A stretch of 37,834 nt of DNA from Vibrio caribbeanicus ATCC BAA-2122. GTDB lineage: Bacteria; Pseudomonadota; Gammaproteobacteria; Enterobacterales; Vibrionaceae. Made by a program: the position numbers and the translations under genes. The first letter of the stretch is position 1; every line of letters begins with the position of its first letter. The notes below the pieces were generated by a model, which saw only the letters and a program-made list of their open reading frames with translations, was not told the DNA's origin and made no database searches. This document shows positions 36,277 through 37,834 of this stretch, in pieces. Location: assembly GCF_000165125.1 (NCBI RefSeq), contig NZ_AEIU01000043.1, positions 1 through 37,834 of the forward strand. Direction: 5' to 3'.

Positions 36277-37834
36277 CTATTCTAACATAGGCTTAAGAAA
36301 CCTAGCAGTATGCGATCCTTTAACAAGTGAAACATCTTCTGGTGTCCCCTCTGCAATGATCTCGCCGCCTCCCTGTCCTCCCTCTGGACCAAGGTCAATG
36401 ATCCAGTCTGATGTTTTTATCACATCCAAGTTATGTTCAATCACAACAACCGTATTGCCATGATCTCTCAGTCGGTGTAAGACAGTAAGAAGTTGTTGAA
36501 TGTCGTGGAAATGAAGGCCTGTAGTGGGTTCATCGAGAATATACAGCGTCTTTCCTGTATCACGCTTGGATAATTCTCTTGCAAGCTTTACTCGTTGTGC
36601 TTCGCCGCCTGAAAGTGTAGTTGCAGCTTGGCCTAGTCTAATATAGGACAGTCCCACATCTATAAGTGTTTGTAGTTTACGAGCGATAACCGGAACAGGG
36701 TCAAAAAATGCTCGAGCATCTTCTACCGTCATGGCTAATACTTCATCAATCGTTTTTCCTTTGTATCGAACCTCTAACGTTTCGCGGTTGTAGCGTTTAC
36801 CCTTACAAGCATCACATGGAACGTAAACATCGGGTAAAAAGTGCATTTCTACTTTTATTACACCATCACCTTGACAAGCCTCACAACGTCCACCGCGAAC
36901 ATTGAAGCTAAAACGACCCGGTTTATAGCCTCTTGAGCGTGCTTCTTGTGTCCCTGAAAAAAGCTCTCGGATGGGAGTGAAAATTCCGGTGTAAGTTGCA
37001 GGGTTAGAGCGGGGAGTTCGACCGATTGGGCTTTGGTCAATGTCGATGACTTTATCAAAGTTCTCAAGGCCTTCGATTTTTTTATACGGTGCTGGTGTGG
37101 CTGTGGTTGCACCATTCAGTTGCGTGTGCGCTATCTTAAAAAAAGTATCATTGATGAGCGTTGATTTTCCTGATCCTGAGACCCCAGTAATGCAACTAAA
37201 CAGACCGACAGGAATTTCCAAAGTAACATTTTTTAAATTATTACCCGTTGCGCCACTGAGTCTCACTATGCTTTTTGAGTTTTTGCGAGTTCTTTCTTTA
37301 GGGATGATAATTGCTTTATTTTTAGATAAATATTGGCCTGTGAGTGATGCTGGAGTCGCTATGATGTCATCCACTTTACCCTGAGCGACGACTTGTCCAC
37401 CATGAACACCAGCACCGGGCCCGATGTCAATAACATGATCAGCAAGCCTAATGGCATCCTCGTCATGCTCTACCACGATGACGGTATTGCCGAGATCTCT
37501 CAAGTGAGTTAGGGTCTTGAGCAAACGTTCATTATCTCGTTGATGTAAGCCAATAGAAGGCTCATCAAGAACGTACATGACCCCAACGAGACCTGCGCCA
37601 ATTTGACTGGCAAGGCGTATACGTTGTGCCTCTCCTCCTGAAAGCGTCTCTGCACTTCTAGAAAGGTTGAGATAATTAAGTCCAACATTGACCAAGAATT
37701 GCAATCGATCATTGATCTCTTTCATCACTTTCTCAGCAATTTGCGCTTTTTGTCCCTCCAGTTTTAAATTAGAAAAAAAGTGCAGTGCGTCAGCTATGCT
37801 AAGTTCTACAATATGAGGCAGTGGTGTATCCTTG
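36277..37834 (-). CDS. uvrA: Excinuclease ABC subunit UvrA, C-terminal part (5' end outside window)
   Basis: UvrA is the damage-sensing ATPase of nucleotide-excision repair and loads UvrB on lesions. The visible 518 codons are the C-terminal half of a protein of about 940 aa. They hold the first-cassette signature [18 protein letters not shown], Walker [18 protein letters not shown], the second Walker [17 protein letters not shown], the zinc module (CEACQGDG ... [10 protein letters not shown], both CxxC pairs present), the second signature [18 protein letters not shown] and Walker [16 protein letters not shown]. The frame stays open from 37728 to the window edge, so the GTG at 37728 is not the start. 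The promoter and any LexA box are outside. Confidence 0.97.
   Translation of the reverse strand, partial: KDTPLPHIVELSIADALHFFSNLKLEGQKAQIAEKVMKEINDRLQFLVNVGLNYLNLSRSAETLSGGEAQRIRLASQIGAGLVGVMYVLDEPSIGLHQRDNERLLKTLTHLRDLGNTVIVVEHDEDAIRLADHVIDIGPGAGVHGGQVVAQGKVDDIIATPASLTGQYLSKNKAIIIPKERTRKNSKSIVRLSGATGNNLKNVTLEIPVGLFSCITGVSGSGKSTLINDTFFKIAHTQLNGATTATPAPYKKIEGLENFDKVIDIDQSPIGRTPRSNPATYTGIFTPIRELFSGTQEARSRGYKPGRFSFNVRGGRCEACQGDGVIKVEMHFLPDVYVPCDACKGKRYNRETLEVRYKGKTIDEVLAMTVEDARAFFDPVPVIARKLQTLIDVGLSYIRLGQAATTLSGGEAQRVKLARELSKRDTGKTLYILDEPTTGLHFHDIQQLLTVLHRLRDHGNTVVVIEHNLDVIKTSDWIIDLGPEGGQGGGEIIAEGTPEDVSLVKGSHTARFLKPMLE

Noticed and set aside
37040-37384. 114-codon plus-strand open frame inside uvrA
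   Set aside because: Antisense to the conserved ATP-binding part of uvrA; no ribosome site.
36277-37728. uvrA as a complete 483-codon gene starting at GTG 37728
   Set aside because: The frame stays open to the window edge and the upstream codons (ending KAQIAEKV) read as normal UvrA sequence, so this is a partial gene.

Overview
The window looks like core chromosome of a Vibrionaceae bacterium, most likely Vibrio. The evidence is the protein content and gene neighbours: tuf-bfd-bfr-rpsF-rpsR-rplI, dnaB-alr, lysC-class V aminotransferase-pglL-uvrA, a TIGR03899-type gene next to pgi, and a DUF2607/DUF2796/ABC/DUF3299 cluster matching the zinc-regulated Zrg system described in V. cholerae. These assignments rest on reading the sequence and on memory of the families; no search was run. 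There is no phage, insertion sequence, tRNA, rRNA or CRISPR array.

Layout. 1-2540: end of tuf, Fur-box-preceded bfd-bfr (iron storage and release), then the ribosomal operon rpsF-rpsR-rplI, which lacks the priB gene usually found between rpsF and rpsR. 2565-6005: a DUF481 outer-membrane protein, then dnaB and alr. 6006-8396: a less familiar island with a perfect 16-bp palindrome, a second Fur-like site, a small lipoprotein and a DUF4105 protein. 8397-11158: pgi and a TIGR03899-type gene. 11159-11442: a previously uncalled 34-codon membrane peptide gene behind an unusual nest of palindromes. 11443-15151 (minus strand): a five-gene zinc operon with a very good Zur box at its head, a His-rich protein built on three 16-residue repeats, and a terminator-like hairpin between the His-rich gene and the ABC genes. 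15188-22489: ytfJ, msrA, then tamA-tamB-ytfP (outer-membrane biogenesis). 22534-25842: fbp, mpl (peptidoglycan recycling), ubiX (prenyl-FMN for ubiquinone synthesis). 25898-29367: TPP riboswitch and thiBPQ thiamine importer. 29415-31394: darP (yjgA) and pmbA/tldE, divergent. 31456-33154: lysC under a lysine riboswitch. 33286-34404: class V aminotransferase. 34426-37834: pglL O-oligosaccharyltransferase and the 3' half of uvrA, which runs off the window.

Functionally the window is mostly housekeeping, with strong metal and metabolite control: Fur (bfd-bfr, perhaps the lipoprotein-DUF4105 pair), Zur (Zrg operon), a TPP riboswitch and a lysine riboswitch. The best candidates for something under-described are the 34-aa peptide with its operator-like region, the lipoprotein-DUF4105 pair, and the MacB/LolCDE-like architecture of the zinc-controlled ABC system. 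Several gene starts were moved from the longest open frame to a better-supported internal start (alr, ytfP, mpl, ubiX, thiB, the TIGR03899-type gene, the zinc ABC ATPase).
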